14,111 nucleotides of DNA from Candidatus Poseidoniaceae archaeon (GTDB lineage: Archaea; Thermoplasmatota; Poseidoniia; Poseidoniales; Poseidoniaceae), in NCBI GenBank assembly GCA_023254445.1, contig JALRLN010000025.1, positions 1 to 14,111 on the forward strand, written 5' to 3'. The position numbers and the translations under genes are program-made. Shown here piece after piece: positions 7,081-14,111 of the stretch. Below the pieces are notes generated by a model. It ran no database searches. It saw only the letters and a program-made list of their open reading frames with translations, and was not told where the DNA came from. Every line of letters starts with the position of its first letter. Positions within the stretch are counted from its first letter, which is position 1.

Positions 7081-7088
7081 GTTATAAC
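7081..7088 (+). promoter_or_regulatory. TATA box of aglB, within palindrome GTTATAAC
   Basis: TTATAA at 7082-7087 stands out in very GC-rich surroundings. Standard spacing puts the transcription start near 7110, leaving a leader of about 38 bases. The box sits in the perfect 8-base palindrome GTTATAAC. Confidence 0.6.
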
Positions 7089-7136
7089 GGTCCTTCAGGT
7101 CGCGCGAAGCGCTTCAGCCGTGCTGTTGCACCCAAC

Positions 7137-7143
7137 GAGGGAG
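7137..7143 (+). promoter_or_regulatory. Shine-Dalgarno site of aglB, GAGGGAG
   Basis: The GAGG core at 7137-7140 lies seven bases before the ATG at 7148 and supports that start for the giant gene. Confidence 0.6.
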
Positions 7144-7147
7144 AACC

Positions 7148-10100
7148 ATGACGACAACGGACGAGAACACCACCTCGTCAGGAGCCATGCTCGGCCTGCT
7201 TCTTGCGCCGATCGCCGTGCTCTTGGCGATGCTGACCGATACAATCGGAGGCTTCGGCCTTGGATTTGACAACGACCTGATGCCCCTGCTCATCGTCGCC
7301 GCCGGCGCGATGGTCGGGCGCGTCCCCACCCTGCTTGTCGAGCAGGGCGTCCTCCGCACCTCACCGTCCTCCCTCTCCCTCGGGACGATTGTCGTCGGCG
7401 GCGCCCTTGGTCTCGGCATCATCGAGGCCATGGACGGCATGGCCCTCGCCGGCCTGCTCTTTGCGCTCAACGTGATTTTGACCCACCTGCTCGTGGTCGG
7501 TCAGCGTGAGGAATGGGCCACGGTGCTCACCTTCACCAGCATCGGTGTGCTCACCGGCATCTCGGCGGCAGCCGCGGCCGGGAACAACCCGTCCGTGCTG
7601 ACCGAACTCTACACCGTGGAGGGCGGCCAAACCTACCCGACGCTCAACGAATACCGGGAAGCGATGACCTTCGTGTTCTTCTCGGTGCTGGGCATGTTCA
7701 TCGCGCTGGGCGCGATGGTCGCCGTGCTCGCCCGCGGCACGCTCCTGAAGCCCGGGCAAGGCTGGTTCAGCCACGTCGGCTCCTCCGACAAGCCCGCGAA
7801 CATGCACGCGTTGCCGCTGATCCTCGGCCTGCTCACCTGGGCTCTGGCTCACGCAGCCACGCTGTGGCAGTTCTACAGCGTGAGCACGGCCGACCGCCTG
7901 GACATCACCGTCGAGGCTGGGTACCATGGCCACTTCGGCGTCTGGATGGCCGCCTTGACGGGCCTCGTGGCCCTCGTCGTGGCCGGCTGGGTCGCGGAGC
8001 GGTGGTACACCCGGTCGATGACCCTCGCCTCAATGTGGATCCTGTACCTCGTCGCTGCAGCGAACGAGCGTGGCATGTGGGCCAACGAGCGCTTCAGCGG
8101 CTCGTGGGGCCCCGTGCTTTGGGCCGTCATCACCTTCTTCCTCGGCGTCATCATTTACTCCATCTCCACCCACAAAACGTGGGGCGGATGGTCGAACCGT
8201 TCGGACGACGACCCCAGCGGTGCACGCACCTTCTGGCAGGCCCATGGGCTCCAAGCCATGATTGGCCTCGCCTTCGTGACGGCGTTCACCGTCCGCAGCC
8301 AATGGTACGTGATCCCTGCCATGAACGGCTACGGAACGGGCACGTGGGACTTGACCGGTGGTTCTGACCCGTGGTACATGAAGCGCGTTGTGGACTACAT
8401 CCTGATGCAGAACGCGCACCTTGTGTACGACGCAGACCGTTTCTATCCCATCGGCGGCATCAACCCCCGTCCCCCCTTGTTTGTGTGGTCCATCGCCCTC
8501 CTCTCGATGCTGCTCGAACCCTTCCTCACGACGCCCGAGGACGCGGTGTGGTGGGCCATGGTCGCCATCCCAGCGATCTTTGGTGCCCTCACCGTCTTCC
8601 CCGTGGCGGCCATCGCCCGGGACCACGTCGGCAAAGGCACAGCGGTGATTGCCGCGTGGCTCATCGCCTTGATGCCCGGGCACATTTCCCGGTCCACGTG
8701 GGCCAACGCCGACCACGACGCTTTCGTGATGTTCTTCATGGCGCTTGGCTTCATGTGGTTCTTCCGTGCCGTTGCCAACGGTGGCGACGAGCGCCTCACG
8801 CGCTCCGTGACCGCACACCCCGCTTCCGTCCTCAGCGCCTTTGCTGACGTGGCGAAGGAGCGCCGCTTGGCCATGGCCAGCGCCGTCCTTGCTGGTGTTG
8901 CCTTTGGCACCGTCGCGCTTGGATGGAAGGGTTTCGTGGTCGCCCCGTCAATCCTGTTCATTGGCTACGCGTTCATCGTCGCTACGAACATGTTCCGCAA
9001 CAGGGACAGCACGATCCTCAACACCCTCATGCTGACCATGCTCGGTACGTCGCTGCTGCTGGCGTTGCCCTTCTACGCCTACCCCGGCATGAACCTCGTG
9101 TTCAACGGTACGGGCCTTCAGCCCTTGCTCTTCGTGCTCGTGTTCACCTTGGCCTTGTCCTACGTGACCACCGGATTCCGCGACAAGCCGTGGTTGCTCG
9201 TTCTTGGTGCGATCGTCGGCTCAGGTGCCGTGTTCTTCCTCGTGCTCTGGCTCCTCCAGACCCTCGATTTCTCCAACGCGTTCAACGTGCTGTTCACGGG
9301 GGCTGGGTACTTCTCCAAGACGAAGATTTTCGGCACGGTTGCAGAAGCCAACGCGCCCGACCGCGGGATGCTGTTTGCATCCTTCGGCCCCGTGGTGTTC
9401 ATCCTCGCCCTCTTCATGGGCTTGATCGCCTTGTGGCGTGGCGCCCGTCGCCGTGAGCACGCGCACGTCTTCCTCGGCGCATGGATCCTCTTGGCCATCT
9501 TCATGTCGTGGACGGCGGCCCGGTTCATCTTCAACGCGACACCCGCCATGGCGGTGCTCGGTGCATGGGGAGCAAGCGCGCTTTGGAAGCGGGCTGGCGT
9601 GAAGGACATCAAGCGCAGCATGCGCCGCCTCGGCATCCGCACGCCAAGCGACCGCATGGTCTCCATGCGGAAGGCGGTCTGGCGAACGCCGCAGTTCAGT
9701 GCGATTGCCTTGGTGCTTCTGCTTCTTGGTGGGCAGCACCTCACCTACGGCCTCGATGCGGGCATTCCCAGCAGTTCCTCCGCCGAGGACGAGATCGACA
9801 AGAACCTCTACGACGCCCTCCCCTCCATCCTGCGCTGGGACCAAGCATGGGGGCTCTCCGTGCTCAACCCCACCACGTACGAGGACGGTGGCAAGCGCTA
9901 CCTCGGTGCCTTTGGCAGCAGTTTCAACGACCAAGGATGGAACCAGGCCTACGCGTGGCTCGCCGACCAAGATGCTGCGATGCCGTATTCGGACCGTCCG
10001 GCCTTTGTGTCGTGGTGGGACTACGGCTTCCAGGCGTTGACGTCCGGTGACCACCCCTCGGTGTCGGACAACTTCCAGTCGGGTATTCCCGCCACCGGAA

Positions 10101-13100
10101 ACATGCTGCTGGCACGCAACGAAGCGGACCTGACCGCCATGTTCGTGTGGCAGTTGGCGGACGCCGACCGCACGTATGCGATTCAGCATGGTCTCGAGAC
10201 CACCTTCACCGCACCCTTCACCGCCGTGCTCAACGACCACCTGACCCCGGCCCAGATTGAGGAATTGGAATCCTTCTACGGGGCCCCCTCGGACGTTGTT
10301 GTGGCCAATTCCTTCCGCGTGATCACGACCAACCGCGCCACCGTGCTGACCGAAGGCTACCTGCTCAACGACGATGGAACCGTCAGCGACGACGACGACG
10401 ACAAGCGCTGGCGCCTCTGGAAGGACGGCGAGGTCCTCCCGTGCAACTCGAACATCATCACCGTCTGCGACGGCGACGACTTCGTGTCCAAGGCGGACGC
10501 GTCCACGACCTTCCTCAACAACGTCCGGGTGTCCACCGACAACGTCACGGAAACCACGCACTACGTGTTCGGTGACTACTGGTACACGGCCGACCTCGTG
10601 GAAGAGTACGATTCGGTGTCCACGCACATCCACAGGACGAACTCTCGCCTGGCGATGTCGGTGCAGTTGCTCACCAACGGACTCGATGAAGAGGGCGTCG
10701 TTGACCTGTACGCCGACCTCATCGGCATGGAAGGGACGTACAGCGTGCAAGATTACGAGGGCGCTCCCGGTGAAACCATCAGCAGGAACAACGAGATCCG
10801 ATACTTTGCGGTGGACCACCGGTTGTACCCCCGCGCTGGCCGCTACACCGCGGATGCGAACTACAACAGCGGGCAGCCCATGGGCATCTTCGCTGCTCCC
10901 ACCATCCTCTCCGGCCAGGACATCTCGACCTTCATGACCGAGGTGTACGAGACCCAGCGCGGCGCGTTCTCCGACGAGATGACGCGTGAGGAAGTTGACG
11001 AAGCCATCCGGCAGGACGTGCTGAACCAGCAGGCTGGAGCGGACATCGATCCGCTTCAGATTGCGGACGTCCGCGTGGACCACACCGCGGCCTTCTTCGA
11101 CACCATGGTGGCGAGGACCTACGTAGGCTACGGTGCCTCCAGCCTCGGCATGGACGAGGCAGGCTCCAACCCACAGCCGGCACAGCACTTCTCCTCCACG
11201 GGGTCACCCGGGAGCTACCTCGCGCAGGCGTACCCGCTCCCCGGAGCGATGCTGAACCACTACGCCATCGCGAACTGGTACAGCCCAGGCGAGACCAAGA
11301 ACCTCGCAGAAGCCAACACCCTCGTCAAGGTGCTCAAGTTCTACCCCGGTGCAGAACTCACCGGTCAGGTCACCTTTGCCGACGACGGGCAAGCCCTCGA
11401 AGGTGTCCGTCTGCTCATCGAACGCGACGCCTTCTCCGGAGAAGACGCGACCGACCTCGACGCGGACACCTGGTGGGTGCCCATCGGTTTCGTGGACACG
11501 GACAGCCAGGGTCGGTACTCTTTCACCGCGCCTGCGGGACACCTCCGTGTCTCCGCCTTCGTGGGCGAGTACGATCCAACCGCCGCTCAGGCCGACATCC
11601 GTGACGGTACGGCTGCACAGATGATTGCAGACATTTACACCGACGTGAACACGGACCGTGCGGTCTACCCCGTCACCGCCATCCTCGGCGAAGTTGCGAA
11701 CATGACGTGGGTTGGCGAGTCGCACATCAACGTCACCGGTGCTCAGGCCGACCGCTTGGTCGGCATGGCCGACGACCTTGACCTCGAGATTGCCTCAAGC
11801 GGCGTGAGCGGTATGGTCGCGTGGTCCGGCGATGATTCCTTCGCAGGCGAGCCCTTGGTGGACACGACCTTCATCCTCCGCAACATTTGGTCCTACACGG
11901 ACAACCACACGGTCGTCACCAACAACGGTTCCTTCTCCACGGACGAAGTGCGGATCCTCCAAGGGACCGGTGAGGTCACCTTCAGCAGCGAGGGCACCTT
12001 TGAGTCCGACGGCGTGGCCGTGGCCCGGGACTTCACCGGGACCTACACGCGGACCCTTGCAGCGGACCGGGTTCACACCGCGAGCGGCGAATGGGACGGA
12101 TACGGGATCATCGAAGAATTCTCATCCATCGACAACGTGAGCGACGTTTCGCTCCTCAGCGATTGTTTGGAGAACAACACCGTGGTTCCTGAGAACGAGA
12201 CCATCTGCGCGCTCGTCGATGACGACGGGTTGCTCTTTGACGGTGTCATCACGGCCAACGGACGCGTTCGCACCTTGGCGGCCACCACGGTGGTGCGCGA
12301 GGTCGTGGCTCAAACCTTCGAAGGCGCTGGTGTCTTCGAGGGCGTCGGGACCCTGAACGGAACGGGCGTCTTCACTGGTCCTGGCGCCTTCAGTGGGCCA
12401 ATGGTCCAGCCCGGGTCCTTCTACAAGACCGGCCTGCTGCCCGGTGTCTACAACATGATTGCCCAACTCCCCAACGGACGCGAAGTGCTGCTTCCCGAAC
12501 CCGTCGAGGTTGGGCTCGTGGCCAGTTACGACCTCACGATGTCGTTGCCTGCGTCGGTGTTCGCCGACGACCTGACGATGATGACGGGTGAGGTGCTCGG
12601 GAACACGACGATCGAACTGATCGACACCGAACTCGGAGAGGACCATGCCATCCTGATTTTGACCGACGAAAACGGTACCTTCAGCCACGGGCCAATTCCT
12701 GTGGGTGACTACTACTACCGGCTCGACCTCGACAACGACGGCTGGTACGAATTGAACCACAGCATCACGGTGACCGACACGCCGGAGAACATCACGCTGG
12801 TGAACCCCGTTCCACCAATGTTCGACATGACCATCCAGTTGAGCGCCCCGCTTGACGGCAACGGAGCGTCCGTTGTGGACCTCGCAGGCCGCAACATTTC
12901 CGTGGTCAACGATGCCCCCGAACTCGCTCCGTACACGGCCGTGAGCGACGAAAACGGCCTCGTTCACGTCGAACTCCCCATGGGCATGTACACCATCTCC
13001 GACGATTCGGACGAAGACCACATCCTGCTCGCCCGGGCTGAACTCGGAGAGGAAGACCTCCACATCGACCTCGCGTACGCTGTGTCGACGTGGGTCAACG

Positions 13101-14111
13101 GGAGCATGCGCACCGCCCCCGGAGGCCTCGACTACAACGTCTGGATGAACCTGAGCGAAGAAGAGCGTGAACAGCAGTACGACCCCCTCACCTCCCTTGA
13201 CGTGAGCGCCCGAAACGGGGACCTTGTCTTCACGACAACGACCGATACCGCGGGGATGTTCGCCCTCCGGCTTCCCGTGGACCTCACCTACTCCCTGACC
13301 GCGACTTCCATCCTCGGCATTGCCCACGGCAGCCTGGTGAACGTCACGGCAGGCATGGACGCGCTCGACCCGATCTACTTCGAGCCATCGAACCTCCTCC
13401 GAGGGACGCTGTACCACATCGACAACGATACGACGTGGGACAGCCAAATCCCCGGCTGGACGCCTGTGGAGATGACCGTCACGAACGATGCCGGCGTGAT
13501 CTGGACGACCGAATCGGCGGCTGACGGCTCCTTTGCCATCAGCGTCCCAGCCGGTCTCTACGACGTGGCCGTCGTCGACGACGATGACCTCAACGCCACA
13601 TCGGACGAGGACGTGCGTGTGAGCATCGACGGTGGTGCAGAAAACGTACCCGCAAGCCTCTACTTGAATCCGGGCGGGCACGCCTTCGTCCTCCGTGTCT
13701 ACCAAGACGTCAGCGGTGACGGGAACGCAAGCAACGGCACGGCGGTCACCCCTGCCTTTGCGATCGTTCCCACCACCGTGCATGGCGAGCGTGTGAACGT
13801 GACCGCGGACATGTACGACGCTGAGGGCAACCTGACGATCGAATTGGGCCTTGGGCAATACGCCCTCGAATTTGCCGCCGATGACGCAGCGGACCCGAAC
13901 GCCAGCGCGTTCTCTTTGTCTGCATCGACCAGCATCCCTGGCATTGCTGTGGGCCTCCCCGCCCCGATTGATTCCGTCGACATCGCCCTCGTTGATGCCG
14001 CCGGCGCTGGCGCTCTTGACCGAGATCGTGACCTCTTCTGCGGGCAGCTTCGCGAGCATGCCCTTAAGCGCCTCGACGGAGCCCTGCACGTCCGCCTTGA
14101 CGACGAGCGCG
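7148..14111 (+). CDS. aglB: Giant AglB/STT3 oligosaccharyltransferase (3' end not in window)
   Basis: The frame runs without a stop from the ATG at 7148 to the window edge (2,321 codons). AglB moves a lipid-linked glycan onto Asn in N-X-S/T sites of exported proteins at the outer face of the membrane. Residues 1-400 are an N-terminal block with about ten hydrophobic helices. The catalytic core follows: first acidic motif GGSDPWYMKR (D407), second motif DHD (522-524), the external-loop motif TVAE (730-733, the archaeal TIxE equivalent), a conserved Arg in ARFIF (R792), and WWDYG (956-960) in the extracytoplasmic domain. I could not identify a DK or MI motif. The core appears to end near residue 1400, after LVKVLKFYPGA. 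Residues from 1400 on are an extracytoplasmic extension of beta-type modules. STT3 proteins usually have about 600-1,000 residues and the first acidic motif after the first helix, so both ends are extended. Bases after about 13975 look chimeric, so the true C-terminus is unknown. TATA box and Shine-Dalgarno support the start. Confidence 0.94.
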   Translation, partial: MTTTDENTTSSGAMLGLLLAPIAVLLAMLTDTIGGFGLGFDNDLMPLLIVAAGAMVGRVPTLLVEQGVLRTSPSSLSLGTIVVGGALGLGIIEAMDGMALAGLLFALNVILTHLLVVGQREEWATVLTFTSIGVLTGISAAAAAGNNPSVLTELYTVEGGQTYPTLNEYREAMTFVFFSVLGMFIALGAMVAVLARGTLLKPGQGWFSHVGSSDKPANMHALPLILGLLTWALAHAATLWQFYSVSTADRLDITVEAGYHGHFGVWMAALTGLVALVVAGWVAERWYTRSMTLASMWILYLVAAANERGMWANERFSGSWGPVLWAVITFFLGVIIYSISTHKTWGGWSNRSDDDPSGARTFWQAHGLQAMIGLAFVTAFTVRSQWYVIPAMNGYGTGTWDLTGGSDPWYMKRVVDYILMQNAHLVYDADRFYPIGGINPRPPLFVWSIALLSMLLEPFLTTPEDAVWWAMVAIPAIFGALTVFPVAAIARDHVGKGTAVIAAWLIALMPGHISRSTWANADHDAFVMFFMALGFMWFFRAVANGGDERLTRSVTAHPASVLSAFADVAKERRLAMASAVLAGVAFGTVALGWKGFVVAPSILFIGYAFIVATNMFRNRDSTILNTLMLTMLGTSLLLALPFYAYPGMNLVFNGTGLQPLLFVLVFTLALSYVTTGFRDKPWLLVLGAIVGSGAVFFLVLWLLQTLDFSNAFNVLFTGAGYFSKTKIFGTVAEANAPDRGMLFASFGPVVFILALFMGLIALWRGARRREHAHVFLGAWILLAIFMSWTAARFIFNATPAMAVLGAWGASALWKRAGVKDIKRSMRRLGIRTPSDRMVSMRKAVWRTPQFSAIALVLLLLGGQHLTYGLDAGIPSSSSAEDEIDKNLYDALPSILRWDQAWGLSVLNPTTYEDGGKRYLGAFGSSFNDQGWNQAYAWLADQDAAMPYSDRPAFVSWWDYGFQALTSGDHPSVSDNFQSGIPATGNMLLARNEADLTAMFVWQLADADRTYAIQHGLETTFTAPFTAVLNDHLTPAQIEELESFYGAPSDVVVANSFRVITTNRATVLTEGYLLNDDGTVSDDDDDKRWRLWKDGEVLPCNSNIITVCDGDDFVSKADASTTFLNNVRVSTDNVTETTHYVFGDYWYTADLVEEYDSVSTHIHRTNSRLAMSVQLLTNGLDEEGVVDLYADLIGMEGTYSVQDYEGAPGETISRNNEIRYFAVDHRLYPRAGRYTADANYNSGQPMGIFAAPTILSGQDISTFMTEVYETQRGAFSDEMTREEVDEAIRQDVLNQQAGADIDPLQIADVRVDHTAAFFDTMVARTYVGYGASSLGMDEAGSNPQPAQHFSSTGSPGSYLAQAYPLPGAMLNHYAIANWYSPGETKNLAEANTLVKVLKFYPGAELTGQVTFADDGQALEGVRLLIERDAFSGEDATDLDADTWWVPIGFVDTDSQGRYSFTAPAGHLRVSAFVGEYDPTAAQADIRDGTAAQMIADIYTDVNTDRAVYPVTAILGEVANMTWVGESHINVTGAQADRLVGMADDLDLEIASSGVSGMVAWSGDDSFAGEPLVDTTFILRNIWSYTDNHTVVTNNGSFSTDEVRILQGTGEVTFSSEGTFESDGVAVARDFTGTYTRTLAADRVHTASGEWDGYGIIEEFSSIDNVSDVSLLSDCLENNTVVPENETICALVDDDGLLFDGVITANGRVRTLAATTVVREVVAQTFEGAGVFEGVGTLNGTGVFTGPGAFSGPMVQPGSFYKTGLLPGVYNMIAQLPNGREVLLPEPVEVGLVASYDLTMSLPASVFADDLTMMTGEVLGNTTIELIDTELGEDHAILILTDENGTFSHGPIPVGDYYYRLDLDNDGWYELNHSITVTDTPENITLVNPVPPMFDMTIQLSAPLDGNGASVVDLAGRNISVVNDAPELAPYTAVSDENGLVHVELPMGMYTISDDSDEDHILLARAELGEEDLHIDLAYAVSTWVNGSMRTAPGGLDYNVWMNLSEEEREQQYDPLTSLDVSARNGDLVFTTTTDTAGMFALRLPVDLTYSLTATSILGIAHGSLVNVTAGMDALDPIYFEPSNLLRGTLYHIDNDTTWDSQIPGWTPVEMTVTNDAGVIWTTESAADGSFAISVPAGLYDVAVVDDDDLNATSDEDVRVSIDGGAENVPASLYLNPGGHAFVLRVYQDVSGDGNASNGTAVTPAFAIVPTTVHGERVNVTADMYDAEGNLTIELGLGQYALEFAADDAADPNASAFSLSASTSIPGIAVGLPAPIDSVDIALVDAAGAGALDRDRDLFCGQLREHALKRLDGALHVRLDDER
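11345..13975 (+). other. C-terminal extension of AglB: carboxypeptidase-regulatory-like modules
   Basis: These codons encode residues 1400 to 2276 of the AglB frame. The stretch repeats a recognisable pattern: a hydrophobic strand, then (D/E)xxGxFxxxxPxGxYxxxxxxDxD. Clear instances are DSQGRYSFTAPAGHLRVSAF (from ~11504), DENGTFSHGPIPVGDYYYRL (from ~12665), DENGLVHVELPMGMYTISDD (from ~12950), DTAGMFALRLPVDLTYSLTA (from ~13244) and DGSFAISVPAGLYDVAVVDD (from ~13529). This is the signature of carboxypeptidase regulatory-like or related Ig-type beta-sandwich domains, common in secreted proteins. At least five or six modules are present, 100-270 residues apart. I count 23 N-X-S/T sequons here, against one (N1132) in the catalytic extracytoplasmic domain. 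No further transmembrane helix is visible before the suspect junction. Confidence 0.7.
12317..12406 (+). repeat. Five-copy hexapeptide repeat inside AglB
   Basis: Five consecutive 18-base units encode FEGAGV, FEGVGT, LNGTGV, FTGPGA and FSGPMV (residues 1724-1753), a (F/L)xGxGx pattern. The DNA copies are diverged, so the period is conserved at the protein level. A run like this could form a short beta-roll or beta-solenoid turn between modules. Confidence 0.7.
13976..14110 (-). other. Fragment of bacterial-type IF2 (infB), probably a chimeric end
   Basis: Read on the minus strand from 14110, these bases give 45 residues starting ALVVKADVQGSVEAL and continuing through KLPAEEVTISV to SAGGINEGDVD. 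KADVQGSVEAL and the GGIxExDV turn are the consensus of bacterial IF2 domain 3; archaeal aIF5B usually has KADTLGSLEAL-like sequence instead. The match stops exactly at GTCGAC (13976-13981). The minus frame then reads GINRGGEAHSNARDAG, which no longer looks like IF2, without a stop. Over the same bases the AglB frame turns into Arg-rich text (GALDRDRDLFCGQLREHALK) unlike the acidic modules before it. The simplest reading is a chimeric join at the contig end. A real short inverted insertion is possible but less likely. Confidence 0.75.

Noticed and set aside
10388..10407. Five-Asp run (DDDDDK) in the AglB extracytoplasmic domain, considered as a metal site or cleavage site
   Set aside because: It is a short acidic loop from repeated GAC codons in an already acidic protein. 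Nothing else supports a site.
9221..11188. 655-codon minus-strand open frame opposite the AglB core
   Set aside because: The plus strand carries the DHD, TVAE and WWDYG motifs in order. The minus translation has no family signal.
12122..13972. Continuation of the IF2-like minus frame under the AglB extension
   Set aside because: Only the first 45 residues (13976-14110) look like IF2. Beyond GTCGAC the minus translation is Val/His/Arg-rich shadow of the AglB modules.
1..14111. CRISPR array, insertion sequence, transposase or phage genes
   Set aside because: No direct-repeat/spacer pattern, terminal inverted repeats or recognisable mobile-element protein was seen on either strand.

Overview
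The window reads as GC-rich archaeal DNA, most likely from a planktonic euryarchaeon of the Marine Group II / Poseidoniales type. The archaeal assignment rests on a CarS-type CDP-archaeol synthase (ether-lipid synthesis), an AglB/STT3 oligosaccharyltransferase with the WWDYG motif, TATA-box promoters and a CAU tRNA without an encoded CCA. The narrower Marine Group II assignment is an inference from gene style: large acidic secreted proteins, a PGF-type C-terminal anchor signal and a divergent PurD.

Layout. At the left edge is the 3' part of a COG1078-type HD-domain phosphohydrolase (1-789, 5' end missing), followed by a tRNA with CAU anticodon (828-901). Next come two co-directional cell-surface genes 15 bp apart: a secreted protein with a PGF-CTERM-like C-terminal signal (980-1984) and a three-helix membrane protein with a large extracytoplasmic domain (2000-3238). 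They meet tail to tail, one base apart, with a minus-strand pair: carS (5671-5036) followed by a signal-peptide/single-anchor surface protein (4994-3240). A 78-bp divergent spacer separates carS from purD (5750-7039). After purD come a strong hairpin, a clean TATA box and a Shine-Dalgarno site, then a single open frame from 7148 to the right edge (over 2,300 codons, no stop). This is an AglB/STT3 oligosaccharyltransferase with about 400 residues of extra membrane segments in front of the catalytic core and at least 870 residues of extracytoplasmic beta-type modules behind it.

How the genes fit together. Apart from PurD, the tRNA and the HD protein, the window is about the cell envelope: lipid head-group activation (CarS), protein N-glycosylation (AglB) and three exported or anchored proteins. 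The most unusual biology is the giant AglB. Its C-terminal extension has 23 N-X-S/T sequons by my count and a five-copy hexapeptide repeat, so the transferase may be a glycosylated surface protein itself.

Caution on the right end. The last ~135 bases (13976-14110), read on the minus strand, encode a near-consensus piece of bacterial-type translation initiation factor IF2. It stops abruptly at a GTCGAC palindrome inside the AglB frame. This looks like a chimeric join, so AglB sequence right of about 13975 should not be trusted.
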